DNA of 64,000 bases from Gammaproteobacteria bacterium (GTDB lineage: Bacteria > Pseudomonadota > Gammaproteobacteria > DSM-16500). The stretch is from assembly GCA_021156085.1 (NCBI GenBank), contig JAJNBC010000004.1, positions 57,991 through 121,990 on the forward strand. The letters are read 5' to 3'. The notes under the pieces were generated by a model. It had not been told where the DNA came from and did no database searches. It was given only the letters and a program-made list of their open reading frames with translations. Position 1 is the stretch's first letter; each line of letters begins with the position of its first letter. Below, one piece after another: positions 17,030 to 27,719 of the stretch. The position numbers were made by a program, and so were the translations under genes.

Positions 17030-20000
17030 ATGCAATTTAAAGGCAAAAAAATTCTTATCTTAGGTTCAGGCGGCTTGCGAATTGGACAAGCAGGAGAATT
17101 TGATTATTCAGGTTCGCAAGCTATCAAAGCAGTGAAAGAAGCGGGTATTAAAACTGTTTTAGTGAATCCTAATATTGCCACCGTCCAAACTGATGAGCTC
17201 ATGGCAGATGAAGTGTATCTGCAGCCTTTAAATCCAGACATAGTCACACGTATTATTGAAAAAGAAAAACCAGAAGGTATTTTGCTAGGTTTTGGTGGTC
17301 AGACAGCACTTAATTTAGGTTTGGCATTAGAACAAAACGGCGTATTTACTAAGCATCATATTACGGTGTTAGGTACGAGCACTGCTTCTATTCGTCAAAC
17401 AGAAGACCGCGAATTATTCAAGCAAGCTTTGGAGCGCATTGGCATTAAATCACCGCAAAGTGCTTGTGTTACTTCCGTGGAGGATGCCTTGGAAGCAGCA
17501 GAAAAGATTGGTTACCCAGTAATGATGCGCGCTGGTTTTTCATTAGGGGGGCTGGGCTCAGGTAAAGTGGTATCTGCTGAAGAATTAGCTAAACGTGCGA
17601 AGGAATCTCTAGCCATTGTTTCGCAAGTTTTAATTGAAGAATATCTTTTGGGCTGGAAAGAATATGAGTATGAAATTGTACGTGATTGCGGGGGTAGTGC
17701 CTTAACCATTTGTAATATGGAAAATTTAGATCCGATGGGGGTGCATACGGGGGAAAGTATTGTCGTGGCGCCTGCGCAAACACTCAATAATCGAGAACAC
17801 CAGGCATTACGTAATATGGCGTTGCAAGTAGCAAATTTATTTAAAATTGTAGGGGAATGCAATATTCAATTTGCTATTCATCCCGGCACTGGCGATTATC
17901 GCGCTATTGAAGTGAACGCACGCTTGTCACGGTCAAGCGCATTAGCTTCAAAGGCCACAGGTTATCCGCTTGCTTTTGTAGCGGCTAAATTAGCGTTGGG
18001 CTCCAAGTTGCACGAAATAAAAAACAGCGTAACGCAAAAAACTTGCGCATTCTTCGAACCTGCACTCGATTATATTGTCGTCAAAATTCCAAGATGGGAT
18101 ACACATAAATTAAAAGCTGCTGATCGTAGCATTGGAAGTGAAATGAAAAGCGTAGGCGAAGTGATGAGTATTGGCCGTTCATTTCCCGAAGCCTTACAAA
18201 AAGCTATTGGAATGCTAAACATAGGTGCATCTTGTATAAATGATTATCCCCAAAGAATTGAAGATCCTCGTTATGAAATAGAAAATCCTACAGATAGACG
18301 TTTATTTGCGTTGTATCAATTTTTTATGAGAGGTGGGACAATGGAAGAAGCACACCGCCTTAGTAAAATTGACCCTTGGTTTTTATATCATATTTGGCAG
18401 CTTAGCCAAGTTGAAAAGCAAATAGAACAGGAAAAATTAACACCCGATCTTTTGCGGCTTGCTAAACAAATGGGTTTTTCAGATAAAGCAATTGGATTGC
18501 TCACCAAGAAATCTGAAAAAGAAATACGTGAATATCGTCTTGCTTCAAGTATTGTGCCGTATGTCAAACAAATTGATACGCTTGCGGGGGAATGTGCTGC
18601 GCAAACTAATTATCTTTATATGACTTATCATGCTAGAGAACATGATATTGGGATATCTGAAGAGCGTCCTCAACTCGTACTAGGTTCAGGCCCTTATGCG
18701 ATTGGATCTTCTGTGGAATTTGATTGGTGTGCAGTCAACACGCTCCGTACTTTGCGTAAATTAAATAAAAAGGCGGTTTTAATTAATTCAAATCCAGAAA
18801 CAGTCTCTACTGATTATGATGAATCAGATCGGCTTTACTTTGAGCAGCTTTCTTTTGAGCGTGTACAAGATATCGCTGATTTTGAAGAACCTCATGGCAT
18901 TATAGTATCAGTAGGTGGACAAATTGCGAATAATTTAGCAATTCCTCTAGCGCGAGCGGGTTACCATTTATTAGGCACACCGGCAGAAGCCATTGATAAA
19001 GCGGAAAATCGCGAAAAATTTTCAGATTTGTTAAACCAATTAGATATTGATCAACCAGAATGGGTTAGAGTAACGAGTTTAGAAAATGCCAAAGAATTTG
19101 CACATCACGTAGGCTATCCGGTGCTGATTCGGCCCTCTTATATTTTATCAGGCTCTGCCATGAATGTAGCGCATGACGATGATTCATTAGAACAATATTT
19201 ACAGCAAGCTGCAGCGGTTTCACTAGAGCATCCTGTAGTGATGTCTAAATTTATTTTAGATGGTAAGGAATTAGAAATTGATGGCGTTGCTGATCAAGGT
19301 CGGATCGTCATAGAAGCCATTACGGAACATATTGAAAATGCTGGCGTGCATTCAGGAGATGCTACATTAGTAATCCCACCGCAGCGTTTATATTTAGAAA
19401 CCATACGACGTACTAAAAAAATTACAAGCCAAATTGCACAAGCGTTAAATATTACAGGGCCGTTTAATATTCAATTTATTGCTAAAAATAATAATATTCA
19501 AGTGATCGAATGCAATTTACGGGCTTCTCGTTCTTTTCCTTTTGTATCTAAAGCCACTACTCATAACTTCATTGCTATCGCCACAGAAGTGATATTAAAT
19601 GAGTATAAATTAGCACGTTATGAAACATTAGAATTAGATTATGTAGGAGTGAAAGCTCCCCAATTTTCTTATCATCGGTTAAAAGGAGCTGATCCTGTAG
19701 CCCATGTGGAAATGGCTTCCACAGGAGAAGTTGCTTGCTTAGGTGAAAATCTTCAGGATGCTTATTGGCGGGCGTGGTTATCTACAGAACAAATTATTAC
19801 CGGCAAGCGTATTTTAGTTTCTATTGCAGATGCGCATAAACATAAAGTATTACCTTATTTGAAAGAATTAGAAGAAAGAGGCTGGGAAATTTACAGTACC
19901 GGAGGGACGCATTCTTATCTTTCGAAAAATGGGGTCGGCTCTTATTTTGTTTATAAGGCCAGTGAAAAAGTAGAACCTAATATTCAAACGGTTATCGCTA

Positions 20001-20212
20001 ATCGAAAAGTAGATTTAATTATTAATATTCCAACTAATCGTGGTTCAGAAGCAAAAACCGATGGATTTATTATTCGCCGTACTGCGATTGATCATCATAT
20101 TCCGCTTATTACTAATATTCAGAGTGCGCAGATTATTTTGCCCTGCTTAATTGAATTTAAAGAAAAAGAATTAGAAGTATATTCCTGGGCGGAAATCACT
20201 CAAAGGCATTAG
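17030..20212 (+). CDS. carB: Carbamoyl-phosphate synthase large subunit, CAD-like type
   Basis: CarB makes carbamoyl phosphate from bicarbonate, ATP and CarA-derived ammonia. It has 1060 residues with the normal order: carboxyphosphate ATP-grasp half, oligomerisation domain, carbamate ATP-grasp half and a C-terminal MGS-like allosteric domain (about 920-1060). The start ILILGSGGLRIGQAGEFDYS, followed by NPNIATVQT, follows the CAD and Bacteroidetes pattern; E. coli has GAGPIVIGQACEFDYS and NSNPATIMT. The conserved ASRSFPFVSKATTHNF is also typical of the CAD side. It forms an operon with carA. Confidence 0.96.
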   Translation: MQFKGKKILILGSGGLRIGQAGEFDYSGSQAIKAVKEAGIKTVLVNPNIATVQTDELMADEVYLQPLNPDIVTRIIEKEKPEGILLGFGGQTALNLGLALEQNGVFTKHHITVLGTSTASIRQTEDRELFKQALERIGIKSPQSACVTSVEDALEAAEKIGYPVMMRAGFSLGGLGSGKVVSAEELAKRAKESLAIVSQVLIEEYLLGWKEYEYEIVRDCGGSALTICNMENLDPMGVHTGESIVVAPAQTLNNREHQALRNMALQVANLFKIVGECNIQFAIHPGTGDYRAIEVNARLSRSSALASKATGYPLAFVAAKLALGSKLHEIKNSVTQKTCAFFEPALDYIVVKIPRWDTHKLKAADRSIGSEMKSVGEVMSIGRSFPEALQKAIGMLNIGASCINDYPQRIEDPRYEIENPTDRRLFALYQFFMRGGTMEEAHRLSKIDPWFLYHIWQLSQVEKQIEQEKLTPDLLRLAKQMGFSDKAIGLLTKKSEKEIREYRLASSIVPYVKQIDTLAGECAAQTNYLYMTYHAREHDIGISEERPQLVLGSGPYAIGSSVEFDWCAVNTLRTLRKLNKKAVLINSNPETVSTDYDESDRLYFEQLSFERVQDIADFEEPHGIIVSVGGQIANNLAIPLARAGYHLLGTPAEAIDKAENREKFSDLLNQLDIDQPEWVRVTSLENAKEFAHHVGYPVLIRPSYILSGSAMNVAHDDDSLEQYLQQAAAVSLEHPVVMSKFILDGKELEIDGVADQGRIVIEAITEHIENAGVHSGDATLVIPPQRLYLETIRRTKKITSQIAQALNITGPFNIQFIAKNNNIQVIECNLRASRSFPFVSKATTHNFIAIATEVILNEYKLARYETLELDYVGVKAPQFSYHRLKGADPVAHVEMASTGEVACLGENLQDAYWRAWLSTEQIITGKRILVSIADAHKHKVLPYLKELEERGWEIYSTGGTHSYLSKNGVGSYFVYKASEKVEPNIQTVIANRKVDLIINIPTNRGSEAKTDGFIIRRTAIDHHIPLITNIQSAQIILPCLIEFKEKELEVYSWAEITQRH

Positions 20213-20220
20213 AATGTAAC

Positions 20221-22257
20221 TTAGACAGAAAGCCCACTTTGCTCTAGTAAAGCCTCAATACTAGGTTCCTGACCGCGAAAAGCGACATAGAGTTCCATCG
20301 GATCATATACGCCGCCTTGCTCTAAAATATTTAAAAAAGCCCTACTCGTAGCAGGATCAAAAATACCTTTTTTTGTAAAAGGCGCATAAGCATCACAAGA
20401 TAGGACTTCAGCCCATTTGTAACTATAATATCCGGCAGCATAGCCTCCTGCAAAAATATGCGAAAAACTATGCTGAAAACGATTGAAAGCAGGTAAATGA
20501 ATAACAGAAGCGACTTCTCGTACCTCATCAAGCACGGCTTGAACCTGTAATTCTTTGCTGGGGTCATATTCCCGGTGCACACGAAAATCAAATAAGGCAA
20601 ATTCAAGTTGACGTAACATATGCATGCCGGGTTGAAAATTCTTTGCAGATAATAATTTATTATAAAGCATATCAGGGAGAGGCTCGCCGGTCTCTATATG
20701 TGCTGAGATTAAAGTGAGTACTTCTTTTTCCCAACACCAATGTTCAAAGAATTGACTAGGAAATTCCACCGCATCCCAAGGTACGCCATTGATTCCTGAG
20801 ACAGCGGCATAGTCTACTTGCGTTAATAAATGATGGAGACAATGGCCAAATTCATGAAATAATGTTTGCACATCTTCATGCGTTAATAAAGCTGAATCAT
20901 TATTTAGTGGACGGGTAAAATTACAAGTTAGAAATGCAATAGGTAATTGCACAGTGCCATCCGCTAAGCGACGACGCGTCTGACATTCATCCATCCAAGC
21001 ACCATCTCGCTTATGGGAACGGGCATAAAGATCGGTATAAAAATAACCGCGTAATATCTCTTTTTCATCATAAATTTCGAAAAATTGCACGTTCGGATGC
21101 CATACATCAATTCCATGTCGTTCTATAATTTTAATGCCATAGAGTTTATTAACTACAATGAACATTCCTTCTAATACTTTAGTAATGGGAAAATAAGCAC
21201 GCAGATCGTCTTCTATTAGTGCTAATTTTGTTTGACGTAATTTCTCAGAATAATAAGCCAAATCCCATGCTTCCAGACGTTCAATGTTGTCTAAGGCTTT
21301 GGCAAAATCTGTTAATTCTTGAATTTCTTTTATTGCAGCGGGTTTTGATTTGCTTACTAAGTCATTAAGAAATTGCAGCACACGTTCAGGTTTTTTTGCC
21401 ATTTTTGTAGCAAGCGAATAATCAGCATAGTTTCTAAACCCGACTAAATTTGCTATCTCATGTCGAGTTTTTAAAATATCTTCCATGATTTTCGTATTAT
21501 CCCACTGTCCTGCATTAGGACCTTGATCTGAAGCGCGAGTAACATAAGCCTCATAAATTAGCCAGCGTAATTCACGATGCGCTAAATTTTTCATGACAGT
21601 AGAATAACAAGAGTAATCGAGGGTCAAAACCCACCCCTCTAACTCTCGCTGTTGCGCAGTTTGCGCGGCAATCTTTAATATTTGATCTGGCAAGCCTAGT
21701 AGAGCCTCGGGGTCAGTGATATGTAAGGTCCAAGCATGTGTTGAATCTAAAATATTTTCAGAAAATCGGGTCGATAATTTATTCGCTTGTTTCTGTAATT
21801 CAGCGAAACGTGCTTTTTCAGAAGGTGGTAAATGCACACCCGCTAATTTAAAATCACGCAAGGCATTATCCACGACTTTACGTTGTGCTGCATTAAAATT
21901 AATATAAGCCGGACTTTCAGCTATAGATTGAATAGCCTTGTAAATAGACTCATTTTGCATTAATTCTGTGTGATACTCTGTCAATAAAGGTAAGCAAGCG
22001 TTATAAGCGGCACGTAATGCATCTGATTCAGCAACAGCATGTAAATGTGAGACGGGTGACCATAGATGAGAAAGTTGATTATCCATTTCTTCTAGTGGTT
22101 CCATGAAATTGTCCCAGGTATAGATGCATTGTTTGAGGAGTGTATTGAGTGTGGTACGGTTTTGAGCGATAAGTTGTTTAAGTGCGGGCTCGATAGACGT
22201 TGGTTGAATATTGCTAAAGGTGGGGAGTGAATTCGCTTTAAGTGAAGAATGAGTCAT
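20221..22257 (-). CDS. prlC: Oligopeptidase A
   Basis: This M3-family zinc metallopeptidase degrades short cytoplasmic peptides, including cleaved signal peptides. Its 678 residues match the ~680 of E. coli PrlC. The zinc motif is in TLFHEFGHCLHHLL (HEXXH) with the downstream third ligand region ending in VEFPSQFFEHW. AAGG lies nine bases before the ATG. The gene ends eight bases from the carB stop, tail to tail. Confidence 0.95.
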   Translation of the reverse strand: MTHSSLKANSLPTFSNIQPTSIEPALKQLIAQNRTTLNTLLKQCIYTWDNFMEPLEEMDNQLSHLWSPVSHLHAVAESDALRAAYNACLPLLTEYHTELMQNESIYKAIQSIAESPAYINFNAAQRKVVDNALRDFKLAGVHLPPSEKARFAELQKQANKLSTRFSENILDSTHAWTLHITDPEALLGLPDQILKIAAQTAQQRELEGWVLTLDYSCYSTVMKNLAHRELRWLIYEAYVTRASDQGPNAGQWDNTKIMEDILKTRHEIANLVGFRNYADYSLATKMAKKPERVLQFLNDLVSKSKPAAIKEIQELTDFAKALDNIERLEAWDLAYYSEKLRQTKLALIEDDLRAYFPITKVLEGMFIVVNKLYGIKIIERHGIDVWHPNVQFFEIYDEKEILRGYFYTDLYARSHKRDGAWMDECQTRRRLADGTVQLPIAFLTCNFTRPLNNDSALLTHEDVQTLFHEFGHCLHHLLTQVDYAAVSGINGVPWDAVEFPSQFFEHWCWEKEVLTLISAHIETGEPLPDMLYNKLLSAKNFQPGMHMLRQLEFALFDFRVHREYDPSKELQVQAVLDEVREVASVIHLPAFNRFQHSFSHIFAGGYAAGYYSYKWAEVLSCDAYAPFTKKGIFDPATSRAFLNILEQGGVYDPMELYVAFRGQEPSIEALLEQSGLSV

Positions 22258-22345
22258 GCTGGCGTGCCTTGCTGGAAATAATTGTTAATTTTAATTGCCA
22301 ATTGTAGTGTTACATCTTATTTTATCATTCAATCTGCTCCAAGAA

Positions 22346-22354
22346 TGCTATAAT
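22346..22354 (+). promoter_or_regulatory. Extended -10 promoter of glyQS
   Basis: TGCTATAAT is a perfect extended -10 element, 31 bases before the glyQ start. The -35 region at 17 bases spacing (CATTCA) is poor, which is tolerated with an extended -10. The bases after it are GC-rich (TCGCGCCG), the discriminator type that makes translation genes sensitive to ppGpp; that regulation is inference. Confidence 0.55.
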
Positions 22355-22385
22355 TCGCGCCGTGCAAAGGTAGGTCTTAGTCAAA

Positions 22386-23303
22386 ATGAAAAAAAATACT
22401 CAAGGTGAAAAAAAAATTCAAGAAATGGTTTTTTTACTCCAAGCTTTTTGGGCAGAGCAACACTGTATCATTGTACAGCCTTATGATATGGAGATGGGGG
22501 CAGGCACTTTTCATCCAGGCACGTTTTTGCGGGCGTTAGGCCCTGAGCCATGGCGCACTGCTTATGTGCAACCCTGTCGTCGTCCAGCAGATGGGCGTTA
22601 TGGAGAAAATCCTAACCGGCTGCAATGTTATTATCAATTCCAAGTCATGCTAAAGCCTTCTCCCTTAAATGTGCAAGAAGTGTACCTTAATTCCTTATGC
22701 GCATTAGGTATTGATCCTTTAACCGATGATATTCGCTTTGTTGAAGATAATTGGGAAGCCCCTACCTTGGGTGCGTGGGGGCTGGGGTGGGAAGTTTGGT
22801 TGAATGGAATGGAAGTGACTCAATTTACTTATTTTCAGCAGATAGGCGGGTTGGAGTGTAAACCTGTGACCTGTGAAATTACTTATGGCATAGAACGATT
22901 GGCAATGGCGTTGCAAGGAACAGATAATATCTACAATTTAGTTTGGGATAAATCGGCCCATAACACAGTGACTTATGGCGATGTTTTTTATGAAAATGAA
23001 GTTCAGATGTCCAAATATAATTTTGAAGAAGCAAATGTAGAAGAGTTAAAAAAACAATTTCATACGTATGAACAAGAAAGTTTACGTTTAATTGAAATAA
23101 ACTTGCCTTTGCCGGCTTATGAAATGGCGATGAAAGCATCGCATGTTTTTAATCTTCTTGATGCAAGGCGGGCTATTGCAGTAACTGAGCGGCAGCACTA
23201 TATATTAAAAATCCGTCGTTATACAAAAGCAGTGGCTGAAGGCTATGTCAAAGCACGAGAGGCACTTGGCTTTCCTTTGTTAAAGGATAAAAAACATGGC
23301 TGA
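22386..23303 (+). CDS. glyQ: Glycyl-tRNA synthetase alpha subunit
   Basis: GlyQ is the catalytic subunit of the bacterial alpha2beta2 glycyl-tRNA synthetase. The 305-residue length is normal. Class II motifs are visible: [20 protein letters not shown] near the start, [17 protein letters not shown], and the motif 3-like [13 protein letters not shown]. It overlaps glyS by eight bases, so the subunits are made together. Confidence 0.97.
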   Translation: MKKNTQGEKKIQEMVFLLQAFWAEQHCIIVQPYDMEMGAGTFHPGTFLRALGPEPWRTAYVQPCRRPADGRYGENPNRLQCYYQFQVMLKPSPLNVQEVYLNSLCALGIDPLTDDIRFVEDNWEAPTLGAWGLGWEVWLNGMEVTQFTYFQQIGGLECKPVTCEITYGIERLAMALQGTDNIYNLVWDKSAHNTVTYGDVFYENEVQMSKYNFEEANVEELKKQFHTYEQESLRLIEINLPLPAYEMAMKASHVFNLLDARRAIAVTERQHYILKIRRYTKAVAEGYVKAREALGFPLLKDKKHG

Positions 23304-25368
23304 TTTTCTTGTTGAAATCCATACTGAGGAATTACCGCCTAAATTATTGCAATGCTTAGCATCACATTTTTCGCAGGAAATTCAATCTGGCTTGATTAAA
23401 GAAAAGCTAAGTTTCACAGCAGCTCAATACTATGCCACGCCGCGTCGTTTAGCCGTGTTAGTTAAAAAATTGAGTGCTCAGCAACCGGATATTGAAATTG
23501 AGCGCAAAGGCCCTGCTTTAGCAGCAGCTTATGATCCACAAGGAAAGCCCACGCAAGCTTGTTTGGGCTTTGCACGTTCTTGCGGTGTAGCACCCGAAGC
23601 ACTTTTGACGATCAAAAATAAGCAAGGTGAATGGGTAGGCCTCCGGCAGAGTATCCCCGGAAAAACAGTACAAGAATTACTGCCTGTCTTGGTGACGCAA
23701 GCAGTTGCGGCCTTGCCTTGTCCTAAACGTATGCGGTGGGGGGATAATCAAGTTGAATTTATTCGTCCAGTACACTCTATTATTTTACTTTATGGCAAAG
23801 AAATTATTCCCGCGGAAATTTTAGGTACCTCTTCCGATAGAAAAACGCGGGGCCATCGTTTCCATAGCAAAGGTTGGACGACCATACTTAGCCCGGCCAG
23901 TTATTCAACAACGCTAGCTAAAAAATACGTATTGGTTGATTTTAATGAACGTAAAGAAAAAATTCGGCAGCAAATAACCCAATTGGTCAGTGAATCATTA
24001 GGATCGCAAGCTCATGCGATGATTGAAGAAGAATTATTGGATGAGGTTACTGGTTTAGTGGAATGGCCTGTTGCTTTGTGCGGTAGCTTTGATGCCAGCT
24101 TTTTGGCTGTTCCCCAAGAAGCACTTATCTCTGCGATGCAAGATCATCAGCGTTATTTCCCCATTTTGGATGAGCATAATCAATTATTACCGTATTTTAT
24201 TACAATTAGTAATATTGAAAGTAAAAATGCAAAGCAAGTTATCATAGGTAATGAGCGTGTATTACGTGCTCGATTATCAGATGCCGCTTTCTTTTTCATG
24301 GTTGATAAAAAACAGAAACTGGCTAATCGCGTGGAAAGTTTAAAAAATATAATTTTTCAAAATAAATTAGGTACTTTATATGATAAATCGAAACGTGTTG
24401 CGCAGCTTGCAGCAACAATTGCGGGTTATCTAGGCATTGATATACAAGCGGCAAAACACGCGGGTTCATTAGCAAAAGCAGATTTGACAACACAGTTAGT
24501 GAGTGAATTTCCAGAGCTGCAAGGCACAGCCGGTTATTACTATGCATTGCATGATGGGGAACCTGAAATTATTGCTAAAGCCATCAAGGAACATTATTTT
24601 CCTCGTTTTTCTGGCGATGTATTGCCAACCTCTTCTTTAAGCTGTGCTCTTGCCATTGCTGATCGAATTGATACTTTAGTAGGTATATTCGGTATTCAGG
24701 AAGCACCTACTGGCGATAAAGACCCTTTTGGTTTGCGACGAGCAGCGCTTGGCGTGCTACGTATTATTATTGAAAGAAAAATTAATTTGGATATACGAGA
24801 ATTATTGCAAGCAGCGATACAAAATTATAGTATAAAACTGCAAAACGCAGATACTATGAAGCAAGTTCTGCAGTTTATATTTGATCGATTAAAGCCTTGG
24901 TATCAAGAACAAGGTATAGCAACGGATGTCTTTTCGGCTGTGGCCGCTCTTAGAATCACTGCACCCTATGATTTTCACTGCCGTATACAGGCCGTTCAAG
25001 CATTTCAAAAGCTACCCGAAGCGCAAGCGCTGAGTGCCGCTAATAAACGTGTTAGTCATATTTTGGATAAGTATACGCAAGAAATTACGGCAAAAATCGT
25101 GGATGTTGCTCTATTTGAGCAAGAGGCAGAAAAAATATTAGCTGAAAAATTACAAGAACTGGATCGTACAATTCCATTGTTAGCGCAGTCAGAAAATTAC
25201 CCAAGTGTGCTGATTCAGCTGGCGACTCTTCGAGAACCTGTGGATATCTTTTTTGACAAAGTGATGGTAATGACGGACGATAAAAAATGTAGAGAAAATC
25301 GCCTATTATTACTGAAAAATTTAAGGCGATTATTTTTATATGTAGCAGATGTGGCATTATTACAATGA
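23296..25368 (+). CDS. glyS: Glycyl-tRNA synthetase beta subunit
   Basis: GlyS binds tRNA-Gly and completes the heterotetrameric enzyme. It has 690 residues with the standard opening [14 protein letters not shown], the conserved [11 protein letters not shown] and ERKGPA, an HD-like central region ([15 protein letters not shown]) and a C-terminal DALR anticodon-binding domain. The stop overlaps the gmhB start (ATGA). Confidence 0.97.
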   Translation: MADFLVEIHTEELPPKLLQCLASHFSQEIQSGLIKEKLSFTAAQYYATPRRLAVLVKKLSAQQPDIEIERKGPALAAAYDPQGKPTQACLGFARSCGVAPEALLTIKNKQGEWVGLRQSIPGKTVQELLPVLVTQAVAALPCPKRMRWGDNQVEFIRPVHSIILLYGKEIIPAEILGTSSDRKTRGHRFHSKGWTTILSPASYSTTLAKKYVLVDFNERKEKIRQQITQLVSESLGSQAHAMIEEELLDEVTGLVEWPVALCGSFDASFLAVPQEALISAMQDHQRYFPILDEHNQLLPYFITISNIESKNAKQVIIGNERVLRARLSDAAFFFMVDKKQKLANRVESLKNIIFQNKLGTLYDKSKRVAQLAATIAGYLGIDIQAAKHAGSLAKADLTTQLVSEFPELQGTAGYYYALHDGEPEIIAKAIKEHYFPRFSGDVLPTSSLSCALAIADRIDTLVGIFGIQEAPTGDKDPFGLRRAALGVLRIIIERKINLDIRELLQAAIQNYSIKLQNADTMKQVLQFIFDRLKPWYQEQGIATDVFSAVAALRITAPYDFHCRIQAVQAFQKLPEAQALSAANKRVSHILDKYTQEITAKIVDVALFEQEAEKILAEKLQELDRTIPLLAQSENYPSVLIQLATLREPVDIFFDKVMVMTDDKKCRENRLLLLKNLRRLFLYVADVALLQ

Positions 25369-25910
25369 GCCATCCACTTATCATTCTTGATCGCGATGGA
25401 GTTATTAATTACGATTCTGATTATTATATTAAATCACCAGAGGAATGGCGGCCTATTCCAGGCAGTCTAACGGCTATAGCGCAGCTGAATCGCGCAGGGT
25501 TTCGCGTTGTGATTGCAACTAACCAATCAGGGGTGGGGCGTGGACTATATGATTTAGAAACATTATCTCAGATTCATGAAAAATTGGTGCGTGAATTAGC
25601 TTCCGTCGGTGGTTATATTGATGAAATATTTTTTTGCCCACATCATCCTAATGAAAATTGCGTTTGCCGCAAGCCAAAAGTGGGGATGTTTGAGCAAATC
25701 CAAAAAAAATATGGCACAAACCTCCGCGATACATTTTTTATCGGTGATACCTTCACTGATGTACAAACTGCAAATGCCGTGCCCTGTAAACCCATCTTGG
25801 TACTATCGGGCCATGGAAAAAAAACATTAGAAAGACATCCAGAATTAGCCAGTATTCCTTGTTTTTCTGATTTAGCTGCGGCGGTAGAGTATGTGTTACA
25901 AGATCATTAA
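25365..25910 (+). CDS. gmhB: D-glycero-beta-D-manno-heptose 1,7-bisphosphate 7-phosphatase
   Basis: GmhB is a HAD phosphatase of the ADP-heptose pathway for the LPS inner core. The 181-residue protein begins LIILDRDGVINYDSD, giving the nucleophile Asp9 and the acid/base Asp11. The Cys/His zinc loop CPHHPNENCVCRKP is the GmhB hallmark, followed by FFIGDTFTDVQTA. It is translationally coupled to glyS (ATGA). Its presence indicates heptose-containing LPS. Confidence 0.93.
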   Translation: MSHPLIILDRDGVINYDSDYYIKSPEEWRPIPGSLTAIAQLNRAGFRVVIATNQSGVGRGLYDLETLSQIHEKLVRELASVGGYIDEIFFCPHHPNENCVCRKPKVGMFEQIQKKYGTNLRDTFFIGDTFTDVQTANAVPCKPILVLSGHGKKTLERHPELASIPCFSDLAAAVEYVLQDH

Positions 25911-25998
25911 ATTTTTTATGGGTGTTCATGTTTTATTCTTGGTCGGTTGAATGTTGTTGAAGCCGCCCGGGGTGAATGTATTTTTTAGGTGTCCTATT

Positions 25999-26748
25999 AT
26001 GATAAGAAAAAATATTTTTTATTCATTAAATTTATTTGTTCGTTCTAGCATTTTTTCTATTTTGATGCTGATAGTCACCATTTTATATAGTTTTATTTGT
26101 CTTGCTGCTTTTCCTTTCCCTCTTCGCTATCGTTACAAATTAGTTAGTATTTACACGAGCGCTATTCTTTGGTTATTAAAAGTGATATGCCGTATTAATT
26201 ATCAAATTGAAGGAGTAGAGAATATCTCAAAAAATAGGAGTGGTGTCGTGCTGAGTAAACACCAGTCCACTTGGGAAACTTTTTTCTTGCAGGGCTTATT
26301 TCATCAAGCAGCTATTATTTTAAAAAGAGAATTATTATGGATTCCTTTTTTTGGCTGGGGATTAGCAACTATTGATCCTATAGCTATTAATCGCAGCAAT
26401 ATGAGCCGTGCTATGCATCAAATTATCATTAAAGGTAGAAAATGCTTAGAAGCCGGTCGCTGGATTTTAGTATTTCCGGAAGGAACACGTACCCCGCCTG
26501 GGAAAGTGGGACATTATCGCATAGGGGGCGCACGTTTAGCGGTGGCGACAGGTTATCCTGTAATTCCAGTGGCGCATAATGCAGGCTATTTTTGGCCTAA
26601 ACGAAGTTTTATAAAAACCCCAGGCACCATTCGTGTAGTGATTGGGCCTGTGATTAAAACCGAAGGCCGGCCTGCAGAGGAAGTATTAGCAAAAGCCAAA
26701 TATTGGATCGAAGAGACTATGTTGGGCCTGGTGCCACTTCAAAAATAG
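25999..26748 (+). CDS. plsC: 1-acyl-sn-glycerol-3-phosphate acyltransferase family protein
   Basis: This membrane acyltransferase probably converts lysophosphatidic acid to phosphatidic acid. The ATG at 25999 gives 249 residues; an in-frame start at 25951 would add 16 poorly hydrophobic residues and has no better ribosome site. One or two N-terminal helices (about 8-40) precede the catalytic domain. Motif I is SKHQSTWETFF, with His-X4-Glu instead of His-X4-Asp, a variant common in proteobacterial members. Motif III is VFPEGTRTPPG. The 88-base gap from gmhB leaves open whether it shares that operon. Confidence 0.85.
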   Translation: MIRKNIFYSLNLFVRSSIFSILMLIVTILYSFICLAAFPFPLRYRYKLVSIYTSAILWLLKVICRINYQIEGVENISKNRSGVVLSKHQSTWETFFLQGLFHQAAIILKRELLWIPFFGWGLATIDPIAINRSNMSRAMHQIIIKGRKCLEAGRWILVFPEGTRTPPGKVGHYRIGGARLAVATGYPVIPVAHNAGYFWPKRSFIKTPGTIRVVIGPVIKTEGRPAEEVLAKAKYWIEETMLGLVPLQK

Positions 26749-27636
26749 CTATCTCACTTGCCTTGTTTCTAATACTTGAAACAAGCTATCGTATTTATTG
26801 TGCGGGCTCCAGACATACCAACCATCGGCGCCCGCATTCTCAGCGGCCTGAATTTGTGCATAGATGTAATTCAATTTCTTTTCATGTGACAGCAAGTAGT
26901 GATAATTAGAAAGTTCAATATAAGGGATGAGTTTAAAAGGTAAAGGATTATTATCAAATTGGTCTTTAATAGAAGCCAGAGAATCATATACTGTTTTATA
27001 AGGGATTTTTACATGCACATCAAAAGGGACATAGTGAGATGGATAGACCATGGGGCAAATCACATCTACGCTAGAAGAAAATAATTTTATATTTTGACCA
27101 ATATATTTAGCTTCACCAAAGCTGGTTACGCCAAATACATCGATTTGTAAAGGTACATTTACTCGATCTTTAAGCCATTGGATGATCCTTAAAATATCTT
27201 TTGCATTTTGAGAGGAAGGTGCTTGCTTTGTATTATAGCGAATATAATCTAATTGAATTTCATTGGCTCCATAAGCCAGTGCATGTTGGATTAGCTGGTA
27301 TTTTTTCTGCAAATAGCTTTGTGAATGAATTTGTTCGGGTGTTCCTCCCCCAGGAAACATGGTAATTCTAGCTACGTAAGAAATATTATTATTTTTAAGG
27401 AGTTGGATATTTTTTTGATAGCGAGCTGAGGGTTTTTCAAGATCCACAATAAAAGTCCTGATTCCAACTTTTTTTGAACGATCTATGAGATAGTTGATAT
27501 AAGTCGTGTTTTCTAAAGTCGATTGAGTAATATAGATCCCCTTAGTAAGGGGGGCGGCGCTTACATTGCCGCGGTGAAAGAACAAAATCATGGATAAAAA
27601 GACCAAAAATGCCAACCTTCCATGGAATCTGTACAT
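26749..27636 (-). CDS. Secreted DUF4015-like putative glycoside hydrolase
   Basis: This 295-residue protein has a signal peptide (hydrophobic 8-20, likely cleavage after VSA). The mature part is a TIM-barrel-like domain matching the DUF4015 putative glycoside hydrolase type: KGIYITQSTL, a strand RTFIVDLEKP, EIQLDYIRY, ICPMVYPSHY and GADGWYVWSPHN near the end. The substrate of this family is not established. The acidic residues in LDYIRY and LQIDVFG would be the candidate catalytic positions. It ends one base from the acyltransferase gene, tail to tail. Confidence 0.8.
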   Translation of the reverse strand: MYRFHGRLAFLVFLSMILFFHRGNVSAAPLTKGIYITQSTLENTTYINYLIDRSKKVGIRTFIVDLEKPSARYQKNIQLLKNNNISYVARITMFPGGGTPEQIHSQSYLQKKYQLIQHALAYGANEIQLDYIRYNTKQAPSSQNAKDILRIIQWLKDRVNVPLQIDVFGVTSFGEAKYIGQNIKLFSSSVDVICPMVYPSHYVPFDVHVKIPYKTVYDSLASIKDQFDNNPLPFKLIPYIELSNYHYLLSHEKKLNYIYAQIQAAENAGADGWYVWSPHNKYDSLFQVLETRQVR

Positions 27637-27719
27637 ATATAACTTCCTTGTATGAGAATCTATACATGTATTCTATCTCAAATTAAAGCCACTGATTTGT
27701 GGTATAATAGGCCGGTCTG

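Noticed and set aside
17512..17862. 116-codon frame opposite carB
   Set aside because: It is antisense to the conserved ATP-grasp domain and has Cys/Ser-rich composition typical of a shadow frame.
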